From Nemopilema nomurai (lineage: Eukaryota > Cnidaria > Scyphozoa > Rhizostomeae > Rhizostomatidae): 64,000 bases of DNA. The first letter of the stretch is position 1. Each line of letters begins with the position of its first letter. Below the pieces are notes generated by a model that was not told where the DNA came from, made no database searches, and saw only the letters and a list, made by a program, of their open reading frames with translations. The position numbers were made by a program, and so were the translations under genes. Where the stretch lies: positions 434,001 to 498,000 of the forward strand of contig ML133456.1 of assembly GCA_003864495.1 (NCBI GenBank), written 5' to 3'. Shown here in pieces: positions 28,201 through 39,104 of this stretch.

Positions 28201-29972
28201 TGCACAAACCCATAATTCAATGAAATAACTTGCTGGGCAATATAGGAAAAGGAGTTTTCATTTTCGCTCTTACTCTGATTTTTATGCCTCTGGGAGAATC
28301 AGGCATAAACATATATATGTTTATAAAATTCCTGTTTTTTTAAACCATTTTTAGAACATCAGATTTTGGAAGAACATGAAATGATCTTTATGATTTCAAA
28401 AGGTTTCCCCCAGTCTGTTGGAAAACAGTCTTTTGTTCTCAGAACATTGCAATATTCACAGGTACATTGTACCAGACAAAAACTTGAAGTGGAGAACTAT
28501 TCACGACCTGCTCTAAATCACACCACAGTCTTGCTCCTCCACTAACGGCTTTGTCTGTGTAAACAAATCCAATGCTAGATGGTCCAAGCCTTAAGACACA
28601 TATCCTGCAAATTTTGCTTACACAGGTCAATGTTTCTAGAAAAAAAAGAGAACATAAATAAGATATTTTTAATACCAAAAAAGTTTCCCTTTTTAATCCA
28701 TACAATGACAACATGGACCATTTAGTTATCACTGATCCATTATAAGTGATCAATTAAAAGAAATCAAGTTAGTCATGTGCGAGTTGAGAGAAGTGCTAAA
28801 GTGTTAAATGGCACCTACAACACAAGACATGAATCTCTGTGATTACTCTCAACACTTCTTGAAAACTGTCATATCATTAAAACTAAGTAGAATTTTAGAA
28901 AAGAAACAACAGGTTTTGCAGTCTTCACAAAAACTGCATATCCAAGACATGTCTTAGCATGTCAGTTCTCATTTGTTGTTGACTCTAAAAATATTTCTAT
29001 TGTGACTAAACACAGCTGCACAAGACTGAACATTGCTCAGCAAGTGGTCAAGTGATTTCAATCTTGATCACTTTGCAGTGAATTGCTCAGTGTTTGATCA
29101 GGGTTTTATCTGATCAGCACTTCCTTTTTCTTTTGAACTTAAGTTGGTTAAGCAAAATCAGAAAAGAAATTATGCAAGCTAGAAAGGGATATTTATATGT
29201 TGTGACATAGTACTTCAAAGCATCATAAGTAAAAAGGTATCATAACGGTACAAATTTTCTATTTTGTAAGATATGGTACACATTCTTTGAACTATTAGTA
29301 GACTTTGAAAGATTTCATGGCTAGATGATCAAAGATAGGCCTGATGTGTCTAAATACTGACAGTGCTTCACAAATCAGACCTTTGTTGAAAAAACTACCA
29401 GACCAATAATTTTCAAATCTTTAATTGCACCGACATTGTAGCAAAAATGTTAAAATGCAGCCTCGCCACAGTTTTCAGACGAATAGATAATCCTTTGTTT
29501 TGAAACAATCAATTCCTTAATACTTTTGAAATTTTTTTTATAAATAAATAAACAAGACGATTTAGAGAGCTAACGAAAACATTTTGTCTCAATAATCAAA
29601 TATAAACCTAAAGCACTTTTTTAAAAATCAGAAGAAATTGTAATGACTAAAATTGTAATGCAGAAAGGGTGTTAATAAAAAAATCATATTATACGAATTA
29701 TCAATTTATAGGCTCTTCGGAGTCATTAAGCAGGCAAAAGTCCATAGTTGTTCATTCAATTATACAAACGAAAGGGTTATCAGATATCTTTTAACCAAAA
29801 TCCTATGAATCATCTGCATTTGTCTGTTTGTGGTAAATTTTCATGAATTGCTAGATAAATATAATGTTTAACTGCAATTTTATAAAACAACTAAAAAGAA
29901 AGGAGAGTAGAGGATTTTACTTGAAAGGCAATGAACTCGACCAATATCTGTCATACGAGCTCTGAACCTCAT
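25250..29972 (-). CDS. HUS1: Checkpoint protein HUS1, 9-1-1 clamp subunit, complete, six exons
   Basis: Exons in transcript order are 29972-29921, 28635-28508, 27989-27816, 27485-27378, 26168-26094 and 25564-25250. They join in frame to 283 residues (human HUS1 has 280). HUS1 forms the PCNA-like RAD9-RAD1-HUS1 ring that is loaded at damaged DNA and activates ATR signalling in the nucleus. Matching landmarks run in order: MRFRARMTD at the start, [78 protein letters not shown] and [20 protein letters not shown] at the C-terminus. Alignment to human by eye needs almost no gaps, including across the first junction. The exon 2 donor (GTCGTG) is weak, but the next exon continues the family exactly. 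One intron is mostly filled by a MITE. Confidence 0.95.
25628..26021. mobile_element. 394-bp TA-flanked MITE filling a HUS1 intron
   Basis: The ends CAGCAAAAGCTCTA and, inverted, CTGTAAAAGCTCTA agree at 12 of 14 bases and are flanked by TA on both sides (25626-25627 and 26022-26023), as expected for Tc1/mariner-type insertion. Interior ends carry repeated GGGGGCTTATTA and GGGGCTTAATAG motifs. The intron containing it spans 25565-26093, so the element makes up about three quarters of it. Non-coding. Confidence 0.75.
27062..27082. repeat. Poly-C run
   Basis: A run of about 17-18 C residues in a HUS1 intron. Similar G/C homopolymers occur at 11469, 13893-13930, 25916, 40405, 42638, 47270 and 48437. 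Exact length is unreliable in such runs. Confidence 0.8.
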
Positions 29973-30334
29973 ATTTGGTGGCTTTTTACTTGTAGATCTA
30001 GGAGCGCAACAACAGCAACTTTTCATAAATTCCCGCGAAAACTTGTTCGACGCAACTGTGGTGCTTATTTGCAAATAGTAATTGGAAGCGGAAAGAATCA
30101 CAAAAGTTTACTGAATAACAAAATGTCATCATATTTTCTATGGATAATCTAGAAAAGACTTTTTTAGCGACCATGACGCACGCATGAATTTGTAACGAAA
30201 AGATTTAAAATATTTGTTTGTTAAATTGCATTAGCAAATTTAATTATTGTTATGTTTCTTGTAAAATTGCATTTAAATTCATCAAAATTATTCGTTATTC
30301 ATATGGCAAAGAAGTAAAGAAACCTCGAAGGGTG
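29973..30334. promoter_or_regulatory. HUS1 upstream region, between HUS1 and the tRNA gene
   Basis: These 362 bp separate the HUS1 start codon from the upstream tRNA gene on the same strand, so the HUS1 promoter and 5' UTR are probably here. I see no TATA box at a convincing distance. The assignment rests on position only. Confidence 0.35.
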
Positions 30335-30407
30335 CGACCCTGGTGGGACTCGAACCCACAGTCTCCAGCTCCGGAGGCTGGCGCCTTATCCATTAGGCCA
30401 CAGGGCC
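30335..30407 (-). tRNA. tRNA-Arg, anticodon CCG
   Basis: The minus-strand 73-nt sequence folds as a complete cloverleaf. The acceptor is GGCCCTG with CAGGGTC (one G-U pair), the D arm GCCT...AGGC, and the anticodon stem CCAGC/GCTGG around the loop CTCCGGA, giving anticodon CCG. The T arm is GTGGG-TTCGAGT-CCCAC and the discriminator is G. Internal promoter boxes are TGGCCTAATGG (A) and GGTTCGAGTCC (B). There is no intron. It decodes CGG. Downstream T runs are short, so the terminator is not clear. Confidence 0.97.
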
Positions 30408-32146
30408 ATCAAGGCGAGGCTACGGATGTATGTGTACCTGATGATCAAAACATGTCTGATCTGATGACCCTCTATGGTCGGCGCAGGCTAGTGCGTTTGC
30501 CGCTTACCGAAAACTTGCCTGTACTGCTCGAAATGTGTCGAGATGACAATTATTAGTAAGAAGTTATGTTATCTTCGGAGTTTCCTTTTTATTTCCACTC
30601 TATGAAAGCTTCTTCTTGCCAATTTATTATTGATGTTTTAAGCGGGCCTCTAGGCATGCGTATTTTCCACCCCCAGATTCGCGTTTTGCATAATTTGTGT
30701 TTTAATGCAGTACGAGACGTGTCAAAAAGACAATAATTCAACAGAATGTGTAGTAATGTGTGGTTGTTTGTCAATTTCTTCTAGACATCAATAATAAATT
30801 TAGCATGGCCCGCTAAAAACATCAATAATAAATTGGCAGGGAAACACTCGATATTCTTTCTATTCATTTCTACATGGCATTGATAGCCTATTTTTAACTC
30901 TCCATGGTCACTGAAGGTTTCTTTAACATATTATAAGAAACCTTTCAGTCACTTCCATTGATAAATGCCCTTTTGATAAGAAACTAAACAGACTGTTTTG
31001 AAAGAACTGGTTTCAATTTTGCGAGCTCTTTCTGTATTACTCTTATTCAACTTTGTCGCAACCCCTTGAAGTACAAATTTGTTGCAGATTTGCACAACAG
31101 ATTGACTGAAATTTTACACATGCAATAACAAAGAAATAAAACTTGACAAGATGATATACATTTAGAATAAATGTTGTCAGACTAAATGGGTCAAAATGAT
31201 AAGCTGTAATGAGAAAAGGGGAGTTTCCTAAAGAAGGGGCTCTCCCAAATAGGCGATGTAACCGTAAAGGGAACGCCCCCTTAATATTTGTTTTGATCTC
31301 TTCAAATGTTTATTTAGTTTTCAGCCCGTGTGCCAAAATTTTCAATATTTTACAATTTACCAGTGCCTCTATCCGTCGCGGGTTTTATTTATAAGAAATG
31401 ATCAAATTCTGAATGTCTATCGCGATGTGTGAACGTCTAGTCGTATAGTGTTCACCAAATAGCGGTCCCAAAAAATACAGACAAATTTGGCGAGTATTGG
31501 TGCCTATGAGATGTCTCTGGTAACGTCGGATCAACTCTTTTATGATAACGTGTATTGAAGGGCAAGGTATAATTGAGGAATTTAATGTTTTTGAGTTATT
31601 TTCTTTGAGATGAAGCAAATCATTAGTCTTTTCGCAAAAGCCATGCCTTGACCGTTGAAGAATCTATTCGTTGCATTTCATCTGGTTTCAGGAGTGACAT
31701 TTTGTATTAGATCAGTGGTGAGAGCTCTAATTCCATGTATCTATACATTAGCGTACGACAAGCTATTTTCGATTCATCTATGCTGCTTATCAACAGGCTG
31801 GCGAGGACTTGAGAAAAAGATACAGCAAATTAACTGAAAGTATAGACAAAAAAGAAATAAATTCAAATGAGATGAATCGTATGAAAACATCACCAACCAT
31901 TGTCCCAAGTGTAAGGCAACAGGGATGTACCAAATGATGAAAGTTAATTGGAAATAAATAACAAATCTGTTGTTTATAAATGAATCATAAGTTGTATGCA
32001 CACGGACAAAGAAACAGTACGTTTGTTGGAGCTTCATTTTTCAACTCGACGTTGTTTTTTTTTACAAATTTTCATAGTTGCTAAATGAATTCAGAACTGA
32101 TATTCAAAACATATTCTACTTCATTGATATAAATCATCAATCTTCT
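30408..32146. other. Spacer between the tRNA gene and the phytanoyl-CoA dioxygenase-like gene
   Basis: No gene recognised. A near-perfect palindrome (arms CTGAAGGTTTCTT / AAGAAACCTTTCAG, about 10-nt loop) lies at 30911-30948. A segment at 31210-31275 loosely resembles 22290-22355, suggesting shared dispersed repeat sequence. ACATCAATAATAAATT is duplicated at about 30784 and 30818. The 3' UTR of the minus-strand enzyme gene should occupy the last part. Confidence 0.5.
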
Positions 32147-34953
32147 TCACTTGGAGTCCTTATCCCGTTGCCATATGACAGGAAACGTCTTCATGGATGA
32201 TATCCTAGATCCGAACTGAAGGCCTTCGGGAAGTATTTCGGGTGGTGGAGACGACTTCCAAGGTCTCTTGGCATACACCGCATCGTCCCCCAACCACCTC
32301 GTGGCTAGCACATATCTTGGGGATGTGGCGCTTGCTTTGGTAGTACCGTGAAGGGTCTTCATGTGGAAAGCGATACAGTCTCCTGGCTGAAAGCATCCTT
32401 TTATTAAAACAAATTTTAGACAACCGAGGTCATTTGAGCTGCCATCTATTCAAAGTGAAACTGGGAAGGAATAATTTGTGGAACAGCTACAGAAAATGCA
32501 TGATGCTAATGATTAATGCACCTAACCTAAAAATCTTTTTTCCAACAAATGTTCTGAACCTTTTCATTATTTTTTTTGTTTATTTGTAACCCTTTATTTA
32601 TTTCATTTTAACAAATTTCAATCAGAAAAAATTGGAAGAAAACTTCCTCTTGCCATCCACTCAACAAAATGGTTGCTTTGGTCTGTGTACTTGACATTTT
32701 GTGTGGTACCTGAAAATCCACAAACAATTAAATTGATTTATTTTAGATAGAAAGTTTTCTACCTATGTTGTCTTCCAATTGATTACACTGTGGGTGTGGA
32801 TTACATTTATTATCTTCCAGACATGCATTGATAAACAAACCTACCTGTAGATCCCATGACAAAATTTCAAAATTTCCATTGTCAACATCAGGAACAACTT
32901 CATAGTCAAAGCTTTCATTACTGTCAAGTGGGTAGTTTGAATGAGAAGCAAACTTTTTTGGGTGAAACCATTTTCCCCAAAGATGGGACCCCTTCACAAA
33001 CTGTAAACAGGTTTCTTGGTTTACAGGCGTAGTAGGCATCCATATGGTGCAGTTCTAAAATGAATAGAATTGTTTTTACTTTGCATTGTTTAGATGCATT
33101 GGAAAATGCAGTCTTGCAATCAAAGTTTGATGCTAAAATTCATATACTAGCATTAGAAACAAAGGCAGGTACACATTTCGGGTTAATCAAAGTTTTATTA
33201 AGATGTTTGTGTGGTATTAATGACAATTGAAGGCAATAAAGGAATTGGCCAAGCTCTTTAATAGAGAAAAGGGGCTGAGCCTCATAGAATAACCCCTCTA
33301 GATTTTCTTGGGAATATTCATCACCAATTTAATACAAATTTTGTATATGAAGCTAGAAATAAAATACCTGCATTCCATTAATGGGGTAATATGCTTGATC
33401 ATGATGCCAAGGAGCTGCTCTGTTTTTGCCTCCTTTTTTCACAAAAACGTGTTCATGAAAAAAGATTGACACCTAAAAAATTCCATACAACAGAGTAGTC
33501 TTCCAATAAATTAGCATAACTTTATAAGGAAAATTAAACTAGCGATTTCAAAAACTCTATTCATTCTGATCCTTATTAACCGCCATTTTAACCACATAAA
33601 CATGGTACCAAGTCTAAGATAACAATGTTAAGGATATTTTCTTTATGCTATTGTGGCTACCTGATTTAGAATTGCCTCTTTTTACTTATTTTGTCTTTTT
33701 CAGGTGTTTAAATATAAGAGCTGTTTGTTTTTTTAGAATCAAAGTGAACTACACAAAAAAATAATAATCATTAACCACCTTGAATGCACATTAAACATTA
33801 GGATATGCATAGAATAAACCTTCAATAAACTAAAATGATAATAAATTTTTGATTGTGATTTATTTTCTATATTGTCACAAAATTAGAAACTTAGGTGCCC
33901 AGGCGTTATCTTCACTCATTGAAGATCCAACTTAGAAATGCAACATTTGTGCATAATTTTGTTCTGAAAAGTCAAGAGAGGGCAGAAAATGTTTGATATA
34001 TTCTACAGTTTTGGAAGACTCTGCAGATTAGATGATGAGCTTTCTATAAAAATTGGTGCGGAAGTTATAGCTTCCTTGAAAATGTTTTGGGACAAAGTTA
34101 GATAAAGGACAAGCAGTGACAAAGAACTGAGGGAAGAGGGGCCCTAGTAAACCACACAAAAATGCCACACTAAAAACTCAAAGTGCTTTTCTTATCTGCT
34201 CCCTCCCCCACTTTTTAGATGCTCCCTTCATCCCTGGGACAAGTGTTAGGGGCAAACAAAATGAAAGAAAAGATTGTAAGCTGGAACATTTGCCTGAACT
34301 CCTTGTTTACATTGTGGTCCGCTATTTAGGGAACGAGTCATGATTGGCAAGATTGTTAAAATAGATATGCAGTGGATATTTTTAGGCTCAATTTGATTAC
34401 TTTCTGAAATAGCCAACCAATGTTTAATTTGAATCTTTCCAGATTGCGGACCGTTCACTACGGACACGTCATTGCTGGAGCTTTCCCGCAAAATTTGGAG
34501 CAAGTGTCGAAATATTATAAACTGCGCATGTAAAATAGTAAGGATTAATATAATTTATACCCTGCTTTTCATTAACTGCCCAGCAATAGCCGCGGCCGGT
34601 GAATTGAACGCGTAGTCTTTGATTTCATCTACTTTCTCCCAATTCATGTAGTCGTTGAAATACACTCCTTCGCCGTCCTGCCCTACAATCCAGTCGCAGA
34701 ATTCACTTGGATTGTTGAAGCATTTTTCGATCCCTTCATGGGCCAACTCTTGCCAGTATTTACCAAAACAATTTCGTAAACAAACGACTCCATTTTCCTG
34801 GAATTCGTCGATAACATTTTGTTGTAGACTGAACCAAGTAGAAACGGAGGCGACACGCTGGCTGTGTTGGCTGGAGCTTTCATAACCTAGTTGAAAAATT
34901 CTAGTATTTCGTGTGGTTTTGGAAAGTGATCTTGCAAGAATTCTGAAAAGCAT
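32147..34953 (-). CDS. Phytanoyl-CoA dioxygenase (PhyH) family Fe(II)/2-oxoglutarate oxygenase, complete, four exons
   Basis: Exons in transcript order are 34953-34561, 33472-33368, 33054-32845 and 32386-32147; together they encode 315 residues. The family hydroxylates organic substrates using Fe(II), O2 and 2-oxoglutarate. The metal ligands are visible: PWHHDQAYYP gives the H-x-D pair (His154, Asp156), and KTLHGT gives the distal His249. An arginine in SPRYVLATRWLGDD is the likely 2-oxoglutarate anchor. The central MPTTPVNQETCLQFVKGSHL is typical of the family. The N-terminus MLFRILARSLSK is basic and lacks acidic residues, which suggests a mitochondrial presequence (inference). It most resembles the broad PhyH group with PWHxDQ and RWLGDD motifs rather than PHYH or PHYHD1 themselves. 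The substrate is unknown. Confidence 0.92.
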
Positions 34954-35396
34954 GGCTAGGGTTTGTGTCCTGCCACCGTGGCTTGAGAAAAGCAGCTCAC
35001 TCCGTTCTTTTGAGCTGTACGACGGAGGAGAAACTTCGTCCTGAAGCTACGCTATAGTTGAGAGGTCACCAGCCAACGAACAATGCACAATTTATTTGTT
35101 AGGGTTTTCTGCATAAAAAAGCAGTACAAAACACGAAATATTAGAAAGACAAACTGGATTTTTTTTGTATTTGGAAATACAGCGGGGCCGCATTTACAAC
35201 TGCCGGGCCCTGGGTTAATGGGGCCTCCTAAAATCTGCCGAAGTATTTCGTGTCATGCTATCCTAAAATGAAAAACCATAAGGCCCACGAGTAGGTGCGT
35301 AGGGTCCACTGAAATACAGACTGTCTTGTTAAGAGTGAAACCATGACATCATTTATGAGTGACTCTCATTAGCATCCTCTCTCTATAGCCTGGTTC

Positions 35397-36055
35397 TCAT
35401 ATGTCGGCGATCATCGCCGATGAAGGCCTTGCGATGCTTGCGATATATGATAACATGAGATTTGGTACGTCTCCGATCATCGGCGATCATCGCCGATGAA
35501 CCTAAAAAGTTTGTTTCTTGCGATCGTCGGCGATGATCGCCGATGGGAAATTTTATATGAGAACACCATCTGGGTAAATCGGCGCTCATTTCTAGTGCTC
35601 AGTCTACCTCCATGATTACACGTGCGTCGAGCAAAATGGCTGAACATGAGGATATTTTCCAAGAAAACAGTATAACAGACTCGCAATTTGTCGAAGAAGT
35701 TGGAAAATACGAACCAATTTATGATAAATCATGCAAAGGGATTTAGGATAGAAGGGTTAAAGGCAATTGTTGGAAGAAAAATGTAGAGGCCACAAAAATG
35801 AATGTAGCAGAGGCTGAACGGGAGATCAGGTAGCGGGGTCAGCGAAGTAGGTTCAATTGACCCTAAATATGAGCACATGCGCTGGCTGATGCCTTTCATA
35901 AAATCAAGGCAAAGCTCCAGTAATTTTAATCCTTCAAGATCAGCAGAGAACCAAGACGTGACACCACGAGGCCAGAAGATCGCAGACAAGCAGTATATGA
36001 GAACACTTGCATAGGCGATGGTCGCCGACGGTCTACGATCTTTGAGAACCAGGCT
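35397..36055. mobile_element. 659-bp inverted-repeat element with GCGATC-rich palindromic arms
   Basis: AGCCTGGTTCTCA occurs at both ends in perfect inverted orientation (13 of 13) and TAT flanks both sides. A 3-bp TA-centred duplication would suit a PIF/Harbinger-type element, though this is inference. The left arm carries several palindromes built on CGGCGATCATCGCCG (35403-35545). The right arm carries related GGCGATGGTCGCCGACGG. ATATGAGAACA recurs near both ends. No transposase is visible, so it is non-autonomous. Confidence 0.75.
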
Positions 36056-36204
36056 TATACGGCAATAAGATTTTGGGCTGCTAAACTGTTTTGACACTTC
36101 GTCGATTTATTCACTATTCTGCGTGGCTCCGAACAGGCGTGAATTTACTGATGTCCATGATTTTCTGTTTTCATTAATATTAGATTTATCATCTAACAGA
36201 TATA

Positions 36205-36571
36205 CACGCTTTTTTAATAAGGAACCTGCCACAAGGCCTAGTTCCAAAAGTTCCTTATCCGTAGACCTCAAGTCATCAGATTTTAGTACCAAAAGTTCCT
36301 TAAAAGTTCCTTAATTTTCAGTGAACATCAATAAGCCTTAACACTTAATAGAGAGAGGGGCGAGACAGCATATGCAGAAACTACTCATCAAAGCACTTGA
36401 CACACGAATAGCAAACAATCTATTCGTGTATTGGCTGCAAATGCAGTTATAAAAAATTTTCTAAACGAAAAGTTCCTTAGGGATTTCGTTTTTAGTAGTA
36501 TAAGTTCTTTATATATTTCGGCCTTCTACATGTAGGTTCCTTATAAAGTGGTTCCTTATAAAAAAAGCGTG
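36205..36571. mobile_element. 367-bp TA-flanked MITE (Tc1/mariner-like)
   Basis: CACGCTTTTTTAATAAGGAA at the left end and its inverted partner on the right agree at 21 of 22 bases over the full arm. TA flanks both sides (36203-36204 and 36572-36573). Repeated AAAGTTCCTTA motifs lie inside the arms. About 50 bp of the right arm (ending about 36561) recurs inverted at about 21953-22003 in an intron of myosin light chain copy 2. Non-coding. Confidence 0.8.
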
Positions 36572-38259
36572 TAAAGGCCTGCCTTCGCTGACTATTTTCG
36601 TTAAAGTAGTTTCGGACAGGCGTTAAATTTGCGTTAAAAGTCTCAAATGTCAAATGACAACTTAACAAAACAACTTCAATAAAGTTGGGCACTGTTGTTT
36701 TCCTTCGATGGAAGTTGGTTTACTCTTTGACACAGAGTCAATTTTTCCCTCTCTACAATTCCGCTTTGGCGATGTTGCGTAGGACATTTTTTCTTATAAC
36801 TTGAATATTTGAATCTTATACACAAGTCAAAAATTACCGTTGGGGGTTACATATATTAAGAGGTGCGGCGCAGCACACATTCCCCACTATTGTCTTGGCC
36901 TTATTTATACTTCCATATGTCTCTATTCTAGGCTATTGGTTGGTTCTCAAAACTGAAGAATAATGCCCCAGAAATGATATTCAGGGGTGGATCCAGAAAG
37001 TTTTCTGACCGGTGCTCAACTTTGAATGTGCCACACCCGATAAAATTGCCACACCCTATATCAAATTCGGTTTCGATGATCTATATACAAGAGTAGCTAT
37101 GATATTTTTTGAAATTTATATCCTTTATGTTTGGTATGCCGAATAAAGAAAGCTTGATATTTCAAACATAAAAGTGCATAATTCGTAATTTTACAACTAA
37201 ATTAACAACACGTGATCTAGTGTTATACTACGGTTATACTGTTATACTATGATCCAAATCCAATCAAAACTTGTACAGGAGAATCTAGCGAGTTTAGGTA
37301 CCAGCAAAGATAACATTCTCAGCAAGGCTCGTTAATTTTGTCTGTTATGCACCTCTATTGTGATACAGAAGCAATTATATGTCCCAAAGACAGCCCTCCC
37401 CTCTCCACAACAACAGGCAGCTTTCCAAAGGCAGCTTTCCAACTCTTTCAATTCTTTGATGCTTGGCAGCCTTTTATAAGTATTTCAGAAAATAGCGTGT
37501 TCAAAAAAATTACCTGGCTGGTGGAGTGAAGCCCCTGAAGTGCAGTGCACGTCATTAAAGACAATAGGTTCGAAGGAGGATTAAAGAATGAAATAGAAGA
37601 AAGTTGGACGAAAGTTGAACACGTCCAACTTCTTAAATGAAAGTTTCACTTTGTCGAAACAGCTATTTTGACATCCAATTTTTCGTTTACACTGTCCAAC
37701 CTTTGGCAATTCAATTAATCATTTAAAATTTGGCGTTCAATTAAAAAGCATAGGGTATTTCAGCCTGAAGAATAATAAATGAACATTTAGACTCAAAAAC
37801 CTGATTTGATAAGATTTTTGGGAATAGATGAAACTTGAGCATTTTTATTGAAAGAAACTTTTCTAGCAAATTCAATTCGTGAGTCACGTTAGCGTTGTTC
37901 CCACCTTGCTCTATCACTTAATAGGTGAATATCCTAAATTAGAAAAATCACTGAAAGGACGGCTGTCAATAAAGATTAGCGTGGAAATGCCATCACTTTC
38001 AGAAAGCAATTATCATATCACCACCATGACGTTTTGTCGTGAAATCACCACAAATAAAGTTGCAAAATGCATGGCCTAGTCACTCAAGTCCGCTGATTAA
38101 CCCTTCGCGCTATGAAGCGCCTCTTATAGAATTTCAACATGTAACTTTTTATTGTTAAGAAAAAGCTTTCTTATGAAAAAAGCCGGATACACCGATTTCT
38201 GAATGTATAAAAGATGTTGCTTTTTTTAAAGCAGCCAGGACCAAATTCCCAGAGCGACC

Positions 38260-38547
38260 TCAACCCCTAAATAACATTGTTCCATAAATAAAAACACATA
38301 AAAGTTGATCTGAAATTATAGGCCATGAGGAAACAAAACTATAAGCCATGGCCTCTTTGCTCTCCCCACCATCGGTAAGCTGCAAGTCAGCAAATGAATC
38401 AATGAAATTTTTGCACCTCGAAAGTATGCTCGCCTCCCCTTCTCTAACACACCGGATTGCCACCAATTTAATTCTATTTACAGCGTCGAACTGTTCATTT
38501 TTAAAAGCATCTTGTAAGCACGACAGAAGATTCTTGCACTCATCCAT
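38260..38547 (-). CDS. Unrecognised open frame inside the hAT-like element, possibly a captured first exon
   Basis: Translation from the ATG at 38547 (context GACGAGATGG) gives 95 residues beginning MDECKNLLSCLQDAFKNEQ, with an amphipathic, protein-like composition (NRIKLVAIRCVREGEASILS). The frame stays open upstream to 38697, but the upstream part looks like promoter. A possible donor (GATG/GTGGGG) near 38370 would end the exon after LQLTDG. Three inverted CCAAT boxes lie upstream. I do not recognise the family. It could be a captured host gene fragment, an element-encoded accessory frame, or chance: one open frame of this size is near chance expectation. Confidence 0.3.
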   Translation of the reverse strand: MDECKNLLSCLQDAFKNEQFDAVNRIKLVAIRCVREGEASILSRCKNFIDSFADLQLTDGGESKEAMAYSFVSSWPIISDQLLCVFIYGTMLFRG

Positions 38548-38607
38548 CTCGTCCCACGAATGAGGTACGCCCGTGACGGAAGACAAGCGAATGAATCCTA
38601 ATCGTTT

Positions 38608-38719
38608 ATTGGCTATTTCGACCTGACCGGTGACGTTGATGATGACGTTGAGCACCGGTGAAAATGCAAGTGATTGGCTAATATTCGATCTGAGCACCGG
38701 TGAGAAAATAGATGATTGG
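38608..38719 (-). promoter_or_regulatory. Possible CCAAT-box promoter of the 38547 open frame
   Basis: Three CCAAT boxes on the minus strand (plus-strand ATTGG at 38608-38612, 38673-38677 and 38715-38719) sit 60-175 bp upstream of the ATG. The last two lie inside a 42-bp imperfect tandem repeat that also carries GAGCACCGGTGA. Two TGACGTTGA motifs (CRE-like) lie at about 38630-38650. This is motif evidence only; the repeats may instead serve transposition. Confidence 0.3.
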
Positions 38720-39104
38720 CTAGCTCCATTCTTGAGGACTCTATTCTACTGACCCACCTGTGCTCGGAATACAATCGGATAACAGAATTTCATTGGAGGG
38801 TGAAATTCGCAATTCGTATTGTTACTGGTCAGCATTCAAATTCTGTCAGAATCTTGTTCCGGTAAATACTCTACTTTGATATGAAACTATAGCGCAGCAA
38901 AACAAAGCAGTTCAGATAGAAATTTGGCATTTTCGTGTAAAAAAGGGAAGAAATATCGAATTTCTCATTGGTAGAAAGTGTTATTTTATTTTGTGACATC
39001 TATTTAGCTTGATTTTAAGCACAAATTAACTTTGGTCAGAAACACAACTCTGAAAATCTGACCGGTGCTCAAGCACCCTCTGCACCCCCCTGGATCCGCC
39101 ACTG

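Larger units (their letters stand above)
34954..36981. other. Transposon-rich spacer upstream of the dioxygenase gene
   Basis: The first few hundred bases should hold the dioxygenase promoter, with no decisive motif seen. The rest is dominated by the elements at 35397-36055 and 36205-36571. No host gene is recognised. Open frames inside the elements are interrupted or random in composition. Confidence 0.5.
36982..39104. mobile_element. 2.1-kb hAT-like element without transposase, carrying an unrelated open frame
   Basis: The left end CAGGGGTGGATCCAG and the inverted right end CAGTGGCGGATCCAG match at 13 of 15 bases and follow the CAGNGGCGGATCCAG pattern of hAT termini. GATATT directly abuts both ends, the remnant of a target duplication. 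Subterminal TCTGACCGGTGCTCAA occurs near both ends (37004-37019 and 39057-39072), and GAGCACCGGTGA occurs twice inside (38650, 38692). Such repeats are where hAT transposases bind. No transposase is present. A protein-like open frame with its own CCAAT-rich upstream sequence lies at 38260-38697. Confidence 0.65.
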
